Assembly (NCBI GenBank): GCA_949298805.1
Contig: CASFXY010000016.1
Coordinates: 1 to 36,755 of the forward strand
Direction of reading: 5' to 3'
Length of the DNA: 36,755 nt
Origin: an uncultured bacterium
GTDB taxonomy: Bacteria; Cyanobacteriota; Vampirovibrionia; Gastranaerophilales; Gastranaerophilaceae
Shown here: positions 1 through 7,278 of the stretch, piece by piece
Layout of the letters: every line of letters starts with the position of its first letter
Position numbering within the stretch: position 1 is the stretch's first letter
Notes under the pieces: model-generated
Databases searched by the model: none
The model's input: the letters and a program-made list of their open reading frames with translations, nothing else
What the model was told of the DNA's origin: nothing
Program-made: the position numbers and the translations under genes

Positions 1-58
1 GTGCGCCAATAGTACTTTTTACTAATTTTATTTTTATTTTTTCTTCTTTTTTAGCCAT
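1..58 (-). CDS. rpmD: 50S ribosomal protein L30 (uL30), N-terminal part only
   Basis: The minus strand from 58 reads MAKKEEKIKIKLVKSTIGA and runs off the window edge. The 'KIKLVKSTIG' segment is the typical start of bacterial L30, a small 50S protein. The ATG lies about 14 bases after the rpsE stop, matching the usual rpsE-rpmD order of the spc operon. Only 19 codons are visible, so the assignment rests on this motif plus gene order. Confidence 0.85.
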   Translation of the reverse strand, partial: MAKKEEKIKIKLVKSTIGA

Positions 59-72
59 TTCTTACCTGCTTC

Positions 73-729
73 CTAACCTAACATTTTCTTCATATCAATA
101 CCGCGGGCACGAGCTACATCAGGGAAAGACCTTAAACTTTTTAGAGCATCAAGTGTAGCATTTGCAGCATTAAGAGGTGATTTTGAACCTAAAGATTTTG
201 ATAAAATGTTTTCAATACCTGATAATTCAAGAACAGCACGAACAGCGCCACCTGCAATAACACCGGTACCTTGTGAAGCCGGTTTTAATACAACAGAACC
301 AGCACCTGAACGACCTGTAACCATGTGAGGTATTGTGGTTTTAAAAATAGGCACGCTAATAAGATTTTTTCTTGCATCGGCTACAGCCTTTTGAATAGCA
401 ATAATAACTTCTGCTGCTTTTGCAACACCCATGCCGACTTGACCTTTTTTGTTGCCCACAATAACAATGGCTCTAAAGCTCAGTTTCTTACCACCTTTTA
501 CAACTTTTGTTACACGGCGGATTTGAACAACTTGTTCTTTCCATTCGGATTCAACAGGTTCAACAGTTTCAATTTTTCTTCTTCTTTGACCTCTTTTTTG
601 GGGCTTTAATTGTTGAACTTCAATTTCTGTTTCTTGTTCTTCCACAACAGCTTCTTCAGTTGCAGTTTCAACTTCAACGGTCTCAACAACTTCTTCAACT
701 GTTTCGTTTTGAATTTCTTTTTCTTCCAC
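73..729 (-). CDS. rpsE: 30S ribosomal protein S5 (uS5) with acidic N-terminal extension
   Basis: S5 is a 30S protein involved in decoding accuracy. The conserved core runs from about residue 62 to the end: the dsRNA-binding-like S5 domain ([15 protein letters not shown], then [11 protein letters not shown] near 98-108) and the C-terminal domain with [18 protein letters not shown] near 151-168. E. coli S5 is about 167 residues; this one is 218. The extra ~60 residues at the N-terminus are Glu/Val/Thr-rich (1-40) and then basic (QKRGQRRRK, 44-52). The start is GTG, chosen because GAAAGG sits about 8 bases upstream and the frame is open without interruption. The upstream neighbour is plsY, not rplR, so the spc operon appears split here. 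TATAAT- and TATATT-like boxes lie at about 746-758 on the minus strand. Confidence 0.97.
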   Translation of the reverse strand: MEEKEIQNETVEEVVETVEVETATEEAVVEEQETEIEVQQLKPQKRGQRRRKIETVEPVESEWKEQVVQIRRVTKVVKGGKKLSFRAIVIVGNKKGQVGMGVAKAAEVIIAIQKAVADARKNLISVPIFKTTIPHMVTGRSGAGSVVLKPASQGTGVIAGGAVRAVLELSGIENILSKSLGSKSPLNAANATLDALKSLRSFPDVARARGIDMKKMLG

Positions 730-823
730 GTTTTATACCTTTCAAATTATATAATATATACCTTTTTTATTTCCCTAAAAAGTAAAAACAGCAAAACAAA
801 CCTTTTTTAGGCTTATTTTAACT

Positions 824-859
824 ATTAGAGATGTCGGGAATTTTTCTGACATCTCTAAT
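824..859 (-). terminator. 12-bp hairpin between plsY and rpsE
   Basis: Bases 824-835 and 848-859 are perfect complements (ATTAGAGATGTC with GACATCTCTAAT) around a 12-base loop. It lies after the plsY stop and about 95 bases before the rpsE start. On the minus strand no U-run follows it, so it is not a textbook intrinsic terminator. It could be a terminator of another type, an RNA-processing site or part of an rpsE leader. On the plus strand a T-run follows at about 872-880, but no plus-strand gene lies upstream. Confidence 0.45.
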
Positions 860-889
860 AATACATGTTCATATTTTTTTTGCAAGAGT

Positions 890-1543
890 TTATCTCACTT
901 TATTTTCGTTACCTTTAATCAATCTTTTTATATTTTCCCTGTGAAGGTACACAATATATATTGCAGCAAGTGCACAATATACTACATAAGCAACGGGAGA
1001 ACCCAAAAAATACATTATAAACGGAGATAAAACAAGAGCCACAATAGAACCCAATGAAACATATTTGCTTATATAAGTTATAATACCCCAAATTAAAGCA
1101 ATTAACAGACCGGCAAGGGGTGAAAGAGCAAGAATTGTACCAACTCCCGAAGCCACTGACTTTCCGCCCTTAAAGTTTAAAAACAAAGGCTTTGAATGCC
1201 CAATAATTACAAAAATTGCACAAAATACCGCATAAATTCCGTAAGGGTCCAACAGCAAACCTGCCTGCAAAGACATTTTAGCCAAAATTACAGGTAAGGC
1301 GCCCTTGAGTGCATCAAGAATCATAACAATGAAAAACCACTTTTTGCCCAAAACCCTCTTAACATTTGTAGCACCGGTTGAACCCGAGCCGACTTCTCTT
1401 ATATCCTTGCCTGTTTTTAATTTTACAACAATATACCCTGTCGGAATTGAACCTATTAAATAGGCAAGAATACAAAAACCTGCCAAGAATTTAAGAGATT
1501 CCATTGAATAAAACGATAAAAAGGCATTAAGTATAAACTCCAT
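890..1543 (-). CDS. plsY: glycerol-3-phosphate acyltransferase PlsY
   Basis: PlsY is an inner-membrane enzyme that transfers the acyl group of acyl-phosphate to glycerol-3-phosphate, the first step of phospholipid synthesis. Several hydrophobic segments are visible. The three family motifs are present: GSGSTGATN at about 52-60, GHSKPLFLNFKGGKSVASG at about 115-133, and YLHRENIKR near residue 200. At 217 residues it is slightly longer than usual (~200); a second Met at residue 14 is an alternative start. The first ATG directly follows the der stop, with GGGAGAT as ribosome binding site inside the der end, so der-plsY are probably one transcript. Confidence 0.96.
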   Translation of the reverse strand: MEFILNAFLSFYSMESLKFLAGFCILAYLIGSIPTGYIVVKLKTGKDIREVGSGSTGATNVKRVLGKKWFFIVMILDALKGALPVILAKMSLQAGLLLDPYGIYAVFCAIFVIIGHSKPLFLNFKGGKSVASGVGTILALSPLAGLLIALIWGIITYISKYVSLGSIVALVLSPFIMYFLGSPVAYVVYCALAAIYIVYLHRENIKRLIKGNENKVR

Positions 1544-2860
1544 TTATTTATCTCCCTTCTGTCTGAAAGAAATTCTTATCGGAACTCCAAAAAATCCGAA
1601 TGCATCTCGTAATTTCTTTAACAAATATCTTTTATAAGAATCTTTTATTAAATCTTTATTATTTATAAACAACACAAATGTCGGCGGCTTTGTTTTAGGC
1701 TGGGTAGTGTAGTAAACCCTCAACATTTTTCCTTTTACCGAAACCGGAGGATTAAGCGCAAAAGCCTCATTTACGGTCTTATTTAAAAGACCTGTCGAAA
1801 TTCTTTTTGCTCTTTCAAAAGCAACTTCTCGCGCCGTATCAAAAATTTGATTCAATCTTTGCCCTGTTTTTGCACTTACAAAAAGCTTTTTGGCATAATT
1901 TAAAAACGGGGCTTCTTTTTCAATTACATTTTCATAAGTATGAGTTTGTACTCCTTTTTTTAAGTCCCATTTATTAAATGCTAAAATCAAACCACAACCT
2001 GCCTCTTGAGCAATTTGTGCAATCTTTTTATCCTGATCTGTAAGACCTTCCATACAATCAACAACCAAAAGCGCAACATCAGCTTCTCTTATTGCTCGAA
2101 TTGCCCTATCGACTGCAAAAGCTTCAATACCGTAATCAACTTTTGATTTTTTTCTTATTCCCGCAGTATCAATTAAAATATACTCCTGATTTTGATATGT
2201 AATACCAGAATTGATACTGTCACGGGTTGTTCCTGAAACATCGCTTACAATAGCTCTTTGTTCATTTAAAAGATTATTTAATATTGAACTTTTACCCGCA
2301 TTAGGTTTGCCTACAATTGCTATTTTAATAGTATCTTGCGTATCTTCAAGTGTTTTTTTAGGCTCAATATCTTTTACAATTTTATCCAGCAAATCTCCGA
2401 CTCCGCCACAACCATGCAAGGCACTAAGAGGATGAGCTTCGCCAAAACCCAAAGCGAAAAACTCGCTTAAGTCATCTCTTTGGGCATTTGAATCAACTTT
2501 ATTTGCAACAAGCAAAACTTCTTTTTTTGATTTTCTTAAAATATTAGCAATGTCATAATCGTAAGGACTCAGACCCGACTTGGCATCAACAAGAAAAATG
2601 ATTACATCGGCTTCATCAACTGCTAATTTTGCCTGAATAAGTATATTATTCACAAATTCATCGTCATCATCAGTTATAATTCCGCCGGTATCAATAATTG
2701 TAAACTCTTTACCCTGCCAGCTTGCATCAAAATATATTCTGTCGCGGGTAACACCGGGCATATCATCCACTATTGATTTTCTGGCACCGACAATTCTATT
2801 GGTAAGAGTTGATTTGCCTACATTTGGACGTCCGACTATTGCTACAATTTTATCTTTCAT
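1544..2860 (-). CDS. der: ribosome assembly GTPase Der (EngA)
   Basis: Der is a tandem-GTPase factor for 50S subunit maturation. Two G domains are visible: the first begins GRPNVGKST near residue 10 with DTGG and NKVD motifs, the second has GKPNAGKSS, DTAG and NKWD. A C-terminal KH-like domain follows, ending at about residue 438. I chose the ATG at 2860 (MKDKIVAIVGRPN), which gives the usual length. An in-frame ATG at 2878 would add only MFYNLL, which lies over a promoter-like TATAAT. The -10 box at 2867-2872 ends 7 bases before the chosen ATG and no Shine-Dalgarno is visible, so the mRNA may be leaderless. plsY follows immediately. Confidence 0.97.
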   Translation of the reverse strand: MKDKIVAIVGRPNVGKSTLTNRIVGARKSIVDDMPGVTRDRIYFDASWQGKEFTIIDTGGIITDDDDEFVNNILIQAKLAVDEADVIIFLVDAKSGLSPYDYDIANILRKSKKEVLLVANKVDSNAQRDDLSEFFALGFGEAHPLSALHGCGGVGDLLDKIVKDIEPKKTLEDTQDTIKIAIVGKPNAGKSSILNNLLNEQRAIVSDVSGTTRDSINSGITYQNQEYILIDTAGIRKKSKVDYGIEAFAVDRAIRAIREADVALLVVDCMEGLTDQDKKIAQIAQEAGCGLILAFNKWDLKKGVQTHTYENVIEKEAPFLNYAKKLFVSAKTGQRLNQIFDTAREVAFERAKRISTGLLNKTVNEAFALNPPVSVKGKMLRVYYTTQPKTKPPTFVLFINNKDLIKDSYKRYLLKKLRDAFGFFGVPIRISFRQKGDK

Positions 2861-2866
2861 AAGTAA

Positions 2867-2872
2867 ATTATA
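2867..2872 (-). promoter_or_regulatory. -10 box (TATAAT) immediately upstream of der
   Basis: On the minus strand a perfect TATAAT ends 7 bases before the der ATG at 2860. That would put the transcription start at about the A of the start codon. No clear -35 or ribosome binding site is seen. The leaderless reading is inferred from spacing alone. Confidence 0.5.
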
Positions 2873-2915
2873 AAACAAAAAATATAAAGATGATATTAAA
2901 ATTTGTAAAACAGGG

Positions 2916-2944
2916 TTGACATGGTTGTTTTAGAGTTATAAAAT
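2916..2944 (+). promoter_or_regulatory. near-consensus sigma-70 promoter for the 2999 small gene
   Basis: TTGACA at 2916-2921 is separated by 17 bases from TAAAAT at 2939-2944. The predicted leader (about 2951-2998) contains a 6-bp hairpin, CAGCCT at 2965-2970 with AGGCTG at 2977-2982, followed by a purine-rich stretch holding AAGG before the ATG. This is one of the most consensus-like promoters in the window. Confidence 0.7.
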
Positions 2945-2998
2945 AAAAATCCGTTGAAGAACGACAGCCTATAATCAGGCTGGGGAAGGGTAAGGAAA

Positions 2999-3181
2999 AT
3001 GATAAGACCCATTCAGGCAATTGCCGCAAAAACACAATGCTCAAAACCTGTAACGTTTGGCATTGGTCAGAAGTACCAAAGCGCAATGAACCGTTTTGAG
3101 AAAGGTGAAAAATTAAACATCAATTGCTGCGGAGGACGCGAATTAAGCGTTAACGGGCAAAAACTTGATGTATTAGCTTAG
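2999..3181 (+). CDS. small conserved-looking protein of unknown function (60 aa)
   Basis: I do not recognise this gene. It encodes 60 residues beginning MIRPIQAIAAKTQCSK, with PVTFGIGQKY at about 17-26, a charged middle (RFEKGEKLN) and ICCGGRELSVNGQKLDVLA-type C-terminus containing adjacent cysteines. Only three Cys are present and there is no membrane segment or signal peptide. Reasons to call it real: its own TTGACA-N17-TAAAAT promoter, an AAGG-type ribosome binding site, and a strong terminator 25 bases after the stop, with nothing else in the unit. The 'TFG' motif recalls the N-termini of the proteins at 9685 and 10671. An RNA function for the transcript cannot be excluded. Confidence 0.7.
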   Translation: MIRPIQAIAAKTQCSKPVTFGIGQKYQSAMNRFEKGEKLNINCCGGRELSVNGQKLDVLA

Positions 3182-3205
3182 TTGAAGCACTGACAACGCA
3201 TTAAC

Positions 3206-3240
3206 AACACAGAGAGCAACCCCTCTGTGTTTTTTGTTTT
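3206..3240 (+). terminator. intrinsic terminator of the 2999 gene
   Basis: A 9-bp stem (AACACAGAG at 3206-3214 with CTCTGTGTT at 3223-3231) is followed by a T-rich run to 3240. The extended -10 of ribE begins 3 bases later. Confidence 0.9.
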
Positions 3241-3242
3241 TA

Positions 3243-3251
3243 TGGTAAACT
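3243..3251 (+). promoter_or_regulatory. extended -10 (TGGTAAACT) directly before ribE
   Basis: TGG followed by TAAACT ends 7 bases before the ribE ATG at 3258, directly after the previous terminator's T-run. No Shine-Dalgarno fits between, so the transcript would start at or next to the A of the ATG. Confidence 0.5.
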
Positions 3252-3257
3252 GTTATT

Positions 3258-3887
3258 ATGTTTACAGGATTAATCGAAGAAATAGGAACTGTCGAAAAAA
3301 TTGAACCTAGAAGCGGCGGGAAAATATTTAAAATTGCAGCAACATTTTCACAAAAACTAAAAATTGGTGAATCAGTTGCAATAAACGGCGCATGTCAATC
3401 TGTTACAGATAAAGCTCAAAATACTTTCAATGTTTTTTGCATGCAAGAAAGTCTTGCACGCACAAACTTAGATATACTTAAAATAGGTGATTTTGTTAAT
3501 CTTGAAAGAGCAATGATTTTAGGGCAAAGACTGGATGGACATATAGTGCAGGGGCACATTGATTCAAAAGCAAAATTTAAAAATTTAACCTCCATAGGAG
3601 AGGCAAAAATTTTTGAATTCGAATATAATACAAAGTACATTGTAAAAAAGGGGTCAATAGCAATAAACGGAATAAGTCTTACTATAAGTGAGGTTAAAAA
3701 TAATTCTTTTTGTGTAAGCGTTATACCTCAAACTTTTGAGAGAACAAACCTGCATTTTTTAAAGGCGGGCGATTTTGTCAATATAGAAATTGATATATTT
3801 GCAAAATATGTTGAAAAATTTTTGTCAGCAAACGATAATAAAAAAGAAAATATAACCTTAGAATTCCTTGAGGAAAACGGGTTTTAA
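3258..3887 (+). CDS. ribE: riboflavin synthase, alpha chain
   Basis: The enzyme dismutates two 6,7-dimethyl-8-ribityllumazine molecules into riboflavin. At 209 residues it has the usual length. It shows two tandem lumazine-binding repeats: MFTGLIEEIGTV at the start with GACQSVT, then LDGHIVQGHID near 94-104 and GISLTISEV near 137-145. ribBA follows after 15 bases in the same direction. ribD and ribH are not in the window. No FMN riboswitch fits upstream, because the previous terminator and an extended -10 leave almost no leader. Confidence 0.95.
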   Translation: MFTGLIEEIGTVEKIEPRSGGKIFKIAATFSQKLKIGESVAINGACQSVTDKAQNTFNVFCMQESLARTNLDILKIGDFVNLERAMILGQRLDGHIVQGHIDSKAKFKNLTSIGEAKIFEFEYNTKYIVKKGSIAINGISLTISEVKNNSFCVSVIPQTFERTNLHFLKAGDFVNIEIDIFAKYVEKFLSANDNKKENITLEFLEENGF

Positions 3888-3902
3888 ATAAAAGGGATAT
3901 TT

Positions 3903-5144
3903 ATGAATAATATTATTTTTAACGACATTGAAGATGCGGTTTTAGACTTCAAAAACGGTAAGGGTGTTATTGTTGCCGATGATGAAGACAGAGAAAATGA
4001 AGGTGATTTACTTTTTCCGGCATCTTTTGTTACGCCTGAAATCATTAATTTTATGGCAAAAGAATGCCGCGGACTTATATGCCTCGCACTTAACGATGAA
4101 TTGGCAGATAAAATCGGTATAAACCCAATGGTTGAACATAACACGGATGTCAAAGGAACTAATTTTACGCAAAGTGTGGATGCTGACCCTAAATATGGTG
4201 TAACAACAGGTATTAGCGCCTATGACAGAGCCAAAACAATACAAGTTATACTTGAAGAAAATTCAAAACCTGAAGATTTAAGACGTCCCGGACATATTTT
4301 CCCGATTATTGCAAGAAAAGGCGGCGTATTAAAACGCAGCGGACACACGGAAGCAGGGGTTGACTTGGCACGTCTTGCAAATATAAAGCCGGCTGCTGTT
4401 ATGTGTGAAATTATGAAAGAAGATGGCACAATGGCACGTCGAGATGACTTGGTAAAATTTGCAAAAAAACATGATTTGAAATTTATAACTGTAGCTCAAC
4501 TAATTGAATATCGCCTAAAAGAAGAAAGATTTGTAAAAAGAGAGATTAAAACATCTCTACCCACTATTTTTGGCGAATTTGAAATATACGGATACATAGA
4601 CGAATTAACCAAAAAAGAACACGTTGCGCTTGTGAAAGACGACGGAACAGACAAAATTCCGCTTGTCAGAATGCACTCTTGTTGCTTAACCGGCGATGTT
4701 TTTCACAGTTTAAAGTGCGATTGCAATCAGCAACTTCACTCATCGTTAACTATGATTAATGAATATGGAAAAGGTGCATTGGTTTATATCTTAGACCATG
4801 AAGGACGCGGAATTGGTCTTATAAATAAACTCAAGGCTTATGCTTTGCAAGACAAAGGGCAAGACACAATTGAGGCAAATATTTCGCTTGGTTTTAAAAG
4901 TGATATGCGAAATTACGGTGTCGGCGCACAAATTTTATATGACTTAGGCTACAAAAAAATAAAATTAATAACAAATAACCCTACAAAAATTATTGCCCTA
5001 AAGGGTTATGGAATTGAGATACTGGAAAGGGTAGCCATAGAACCTGATATCAATAAATTCAATGAACGTTACATAATGACAAAAAAAGAAAAAATGCATC
5101 ATTTGATATCAGAGCATCACTGTGATATAATTGCAACAAATTAA
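3903..5144 (+). CDS. ribBA: bifunctional DHBP synthase / GTP cyclohydrolase II
   Basis: This protein makes both riboflavin precursors: 3,4-dihydroxy-2-butanone 4-phosphate from ribulose 5-phosphate, and the pyrimidine precursor from GTP. The N-terminal RibB half (1 to ~205) carries DDEDRENEGD at 26-35 and HTEAG at 148-152. The C-terminal RibA half carries the zinc site in HSCCLTGDVFHSLKCDC (Cys 260/261, 272, 274) and DHEGRGIGL near 298-306. At 413 residues both domains look complete. The ribosome binding site is AAAGGGAT, just upstream. It sits between ribE and a GNAT gene with short gaps, so it is probably in the same operon. Confidence 0.97.
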   Translation: MNNIIFNDIEDAVLDFKNGKGVIVADDEDRENEGDLLFPASFVTPEIINFMAKECRGLICLALNDELADKIGINPMVEHNTDVKGTNFTQSVDADPKYGVTTGISAYDRAKTIQVILEENSKPEDLRRPGHIFPIIARKGGVLKRSGHTEAGVDLARLANIKPAAVMCEIMKEDGTMARRDDLVKFAKKHDLKFITVAQLIEYRLKEERFVKREIKTSLPTIFGEFEIYGYIDELTKKEHVALVKDDGTDKIPLVRMHSCCLTGDVFHSLKCDCNQQLHSSLTMINEYGKGALVYILDHEGRGIGLINKLKAYALQDKGQDTIEANISLGFKSDMRNYGVGAQILYDLGYKKIKLITNNPTKIIALKGYGIEILERVAIEPDINKFNERYIMTKKEKMHHLISEHHCDIIATN

Positions 5145-5160
5145 TTAAGGAAGCTTAGGG

Positions 5161-6156
5161 ATGTACCAAACTCAGGTTTTGAGCGAAAAATATTTCAAAA
5201 TTTTTGCAGGCGTTTATAACGACTTTAGATTAAAATGTGCCTCAGATTATAAATTTGAAATTGAACCCCTTGAATATAATGAATTTATAGAATATTTTAA
5301 TAAAAAACTTATAAGCTGTATTATTTTGCTTGAAGATAACATTCCTACAGGGTTTCTTGCATATTCAAATGCAAATTCTAATGTCATTGAACTTTTTTTA
5401 ATTCATATTTTGGGTAATGAAAATATTGACGAAAAACGCGATTCGTTAATGGAAAAGTTCATGTTGGAAACTTGCGAAAAAAGAAAACAAGCACTTGTAA
5501 GCTACCCAATGCTAGGTGTTCAAACAAATTACAAAGAAAAAGCATCAACATTCGGTTTTAAATTTGTAGAACTGGGTGTAATGGTATTTGATGTTAATGA
5601 CAAAAAATTAATAAAAGAAATAGAACAACTTAACTTGTATTCATTGCCGATAGGTTATAAAATTGTTCCTTATAGCGATATATATGCTGATGAATTAGCA
5701 GGAGTTATTTTAAAAAGTTTCAATGAAGCGAGCGATATTAATTTTGATATCAGATTTGGTTCTATTGAGGGTTGTAAAGATATTGTAGAAAAAATCACAA
5801 AATCAATTTATGGCAGATTTTTGACACATTCTTCAAAAGTTTTATTACATGAAAATAAATTAATAGGTTTTTGTCTCTCAAATGTCACGGGAGAGTATAT
5901 AGGCAACATTCCGCTTGTGGGAATTTTAAAAGAACACCGCGGCATGGGACTGTCTAAACTGCTTTTAAAATCGGTGGTCGGCGATGTTATTAAACTAAAC
6001 CAGTCAGGGCTTGTAAATCTCACTGAAATAAATGCAAGTGTTGACCTTGACAACTCCAATGCCGTTAAGATGTACAAAGATGCGGGTTTCATACGATCGT
6101 ACAGCTACCCACAGGCATATTTGCCAAAAAGTTTTGATAGTAGTTTAGCTTTATAA
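5161..6156 (+). CDS. GNAT-family N-acetyltransferase, two-domain
   Basis: The C-terminal part (about 165-331) has the GNAT acetyl-CoA motif GILKEHRGMGLSKLLLKS near 252-269 and the later DLDNSNAVKMYKDAGF segment typical of this fold. The N-terminal ~150 residues also resemble a degenerate GNAT half (IPTGFLAYSNANSNVIELF), without a clear acetyl-CoA loop. The substrate cannot be told from the sequence. A purine-rich GGAAGCTTAGGG precedes the ATG, 16 bases after ribBA, and the aminotransferase starts 11 bases after its stop, so it is in the operon. A link to serine or riboflavin metabolism is only positional. Confidence 0.8.
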   Translation: MYQTQVLSEKYFKIFAGVYNDFRLKCASDYKFEIEPLEYNEFIEYFNKKLISCIILLEDNIPTGFLAYSNANSNVIELFLIHILGNENIDEKRDSLMEKFMLETCEKRKQALVSYPMLGVQTNYKEKASTFGFKFVELGVMVFDVNDKKLIKEIEQLNLYSLPIGYKIVPYSDIYADELAGVILKSFNEASDINFDIRFGSIEGCKDIVEKITKSIYGRFLTHSSKVLLHENKLIGFCLSNVTGEYIGNIPLVGILKEHRGMGLSKLLLKSVVGDVIKLNQSGLVNLTEINASVDLDNSNAVKMYKDAGFIRSYSYPQAYLPKSFDSSLAL

Positions 6157-6167
6157 AGGAAGAAAAA

Positions 6168-7268
6168 ATGAAAGACAAAGATTTTTTAATGATTCCGGGA
6201 CCAACTCCGGTACCTGAAAGTGTGCTTTTGGCAATGGCAAAACACCCAATGGGACATAGAAGCAGTGAATTCTCAAAAGTTGTAAGAAGGGTTGAAGAAG
6301 GTCTAAAATGGGTCTTTCAAACAAAATATGATGTACAAATATACACATCTTCAGGCACAGGCGCTATGGAATCAGCAATATCTAACCTTGTAAATGCCGG
6401 CGATAAAGTTCTGTCACTTATAATCGGCAACTTTGGGGCACGCTGGGCTAAAATTGCTGCCATGAGGGGTGCGGATGTTCAAAAATTGGAAGTTCCTTAC
6501 GGTAAAGCAATTAACCCCGATGAACTTAAAAAAATATTAGATGCTGACACAAAAAAAGAAATAAAAGTAGTTACCCTAACACACAATGAAACTTCAACAG
6601 GTGTTACAAACCCCGTTAAAGAACTTGCAAAAATTATTCGCGAACACGGTGCAATATCGGTGGTCGACGGAATAACGTCAATCGGTGCTATAGACTGCAA
6701 AATGGATGAATGGGGTATTGATGTACTTATTTCCGGTTCCCAAAAAGGTTTTATGATACCGCCCGGGCTTGCATTTTTAGTAGCAAACGATAGAGCATGG
6801 GAACTTCACAAACAATGTAAATACCCCAGTTTTTATTTTAACTGGGATGATTATAAAAAGAATTTAGATAAAGACACAACACCTTGGACACCGGCAGTAA
6901 ATTTATTTATTGCTCTGGATAAAGCACTTGAGATGATGAGAGAAGAAGGTCTTGAAAATATATTTGCACGCCACAAAAATAATGCAATGCTTTTAAGAAA
7001 AGGTATAAAAGATATGGGTCTTAAGCTTTTTGTTGAGGATGAATCTATTGCAAGCTATGCAATAACATCGGTGTTACCTCCGGAAGGCATAAATGTACCT
7101 GATATCAGAAAAACTCTAAAAGAGGATTACAACATTGTTGTTGCAAACGGTCAAAATGACCTGAAAGATAAAATATTCAGAATGGGCACTTTGGGATTTG
7201 TAACCGAGCGTGATGTCTTAACGGCACTTGCAAGCCTTAAAGCTACAATAGACAAATTAAAAAAATAA
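6168..7268 (+). CDS. class V PLP aminotransferase, probable phosphoserine aminotransferase role
   Basis: This is a fold-type I aminotransferase of the alanine/serine-glyoxylate group. Visible features: MIPGPTPVPESVL at 8-20, SSGTGAMES at 61-69 contacting the cofactor phosphate, VVDGITS near 166-172 with the PLP-ring Asp, and SGSQKGF at 189-195 with Lys193 as likely Schiff-base lysine. It ends 10 bases before serA. That context suggests it supplies the phosphohydroxypyruvate to phosphoserine step in place of a classical SerC, as has been proposed for related enzymes. A serine/alanine-glyoxylate activity is the alternative. AAGGAAGAAAAA precedes the ATG. Confidence 0.88.
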   Translation: MKDKDFLMIPGPTPVPESVLLAMAKHPMGHRSSEFSKVVRRVEEGLKWVFQTKYDVQIYTSSGTGAMESAISNLVNAGDKVLSLIIGNFGARWAKIAAMRGADVQKLEVPYGKAINPDELKKILDADTKKEIKVVTLTHNETSTGVTNPVKELAKIIREHGAISVVDGITSIGAIDCKMDEWGIDVLISGSQKGFMIPPGLAFLVANDRAWELHKQCKYPSFYFNWDDYKKNLDKDTTPWTPAVNLFIALDKALEMMREEGLENIFARHKNNAMLLRKGIKDMGLKLFVEDESIASYAITSVLPPEGINVPDIRKTLKEDYNIVVANGQNDLKDKIFRMGTLGFVTERDVLTALASLKATIDKLKK

Positions 7269-7278
7269 GGGAATAAAC

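Noticed and set aside
325-810. Plus-strand frames opposite rpsE (Phe/Leu-rich)
   Set aside because: They are shadows of the Glu/Lys-rich rpsE coding strand, without ribosome binding sites.
2868-3086. Minus-strand frame of 72 aa opposite the 2999 gene
   Set aside because: It has no ribosome binding site, is unlike any protein, and lies antisense to a unit with a clear promoter and terminator.
3206-3258. FMN riboswitch before ribE
   Set aside because: Only a terminator and an extended -10 fit between the previous gene and the ribE ATG; there is no space for the aptamer.
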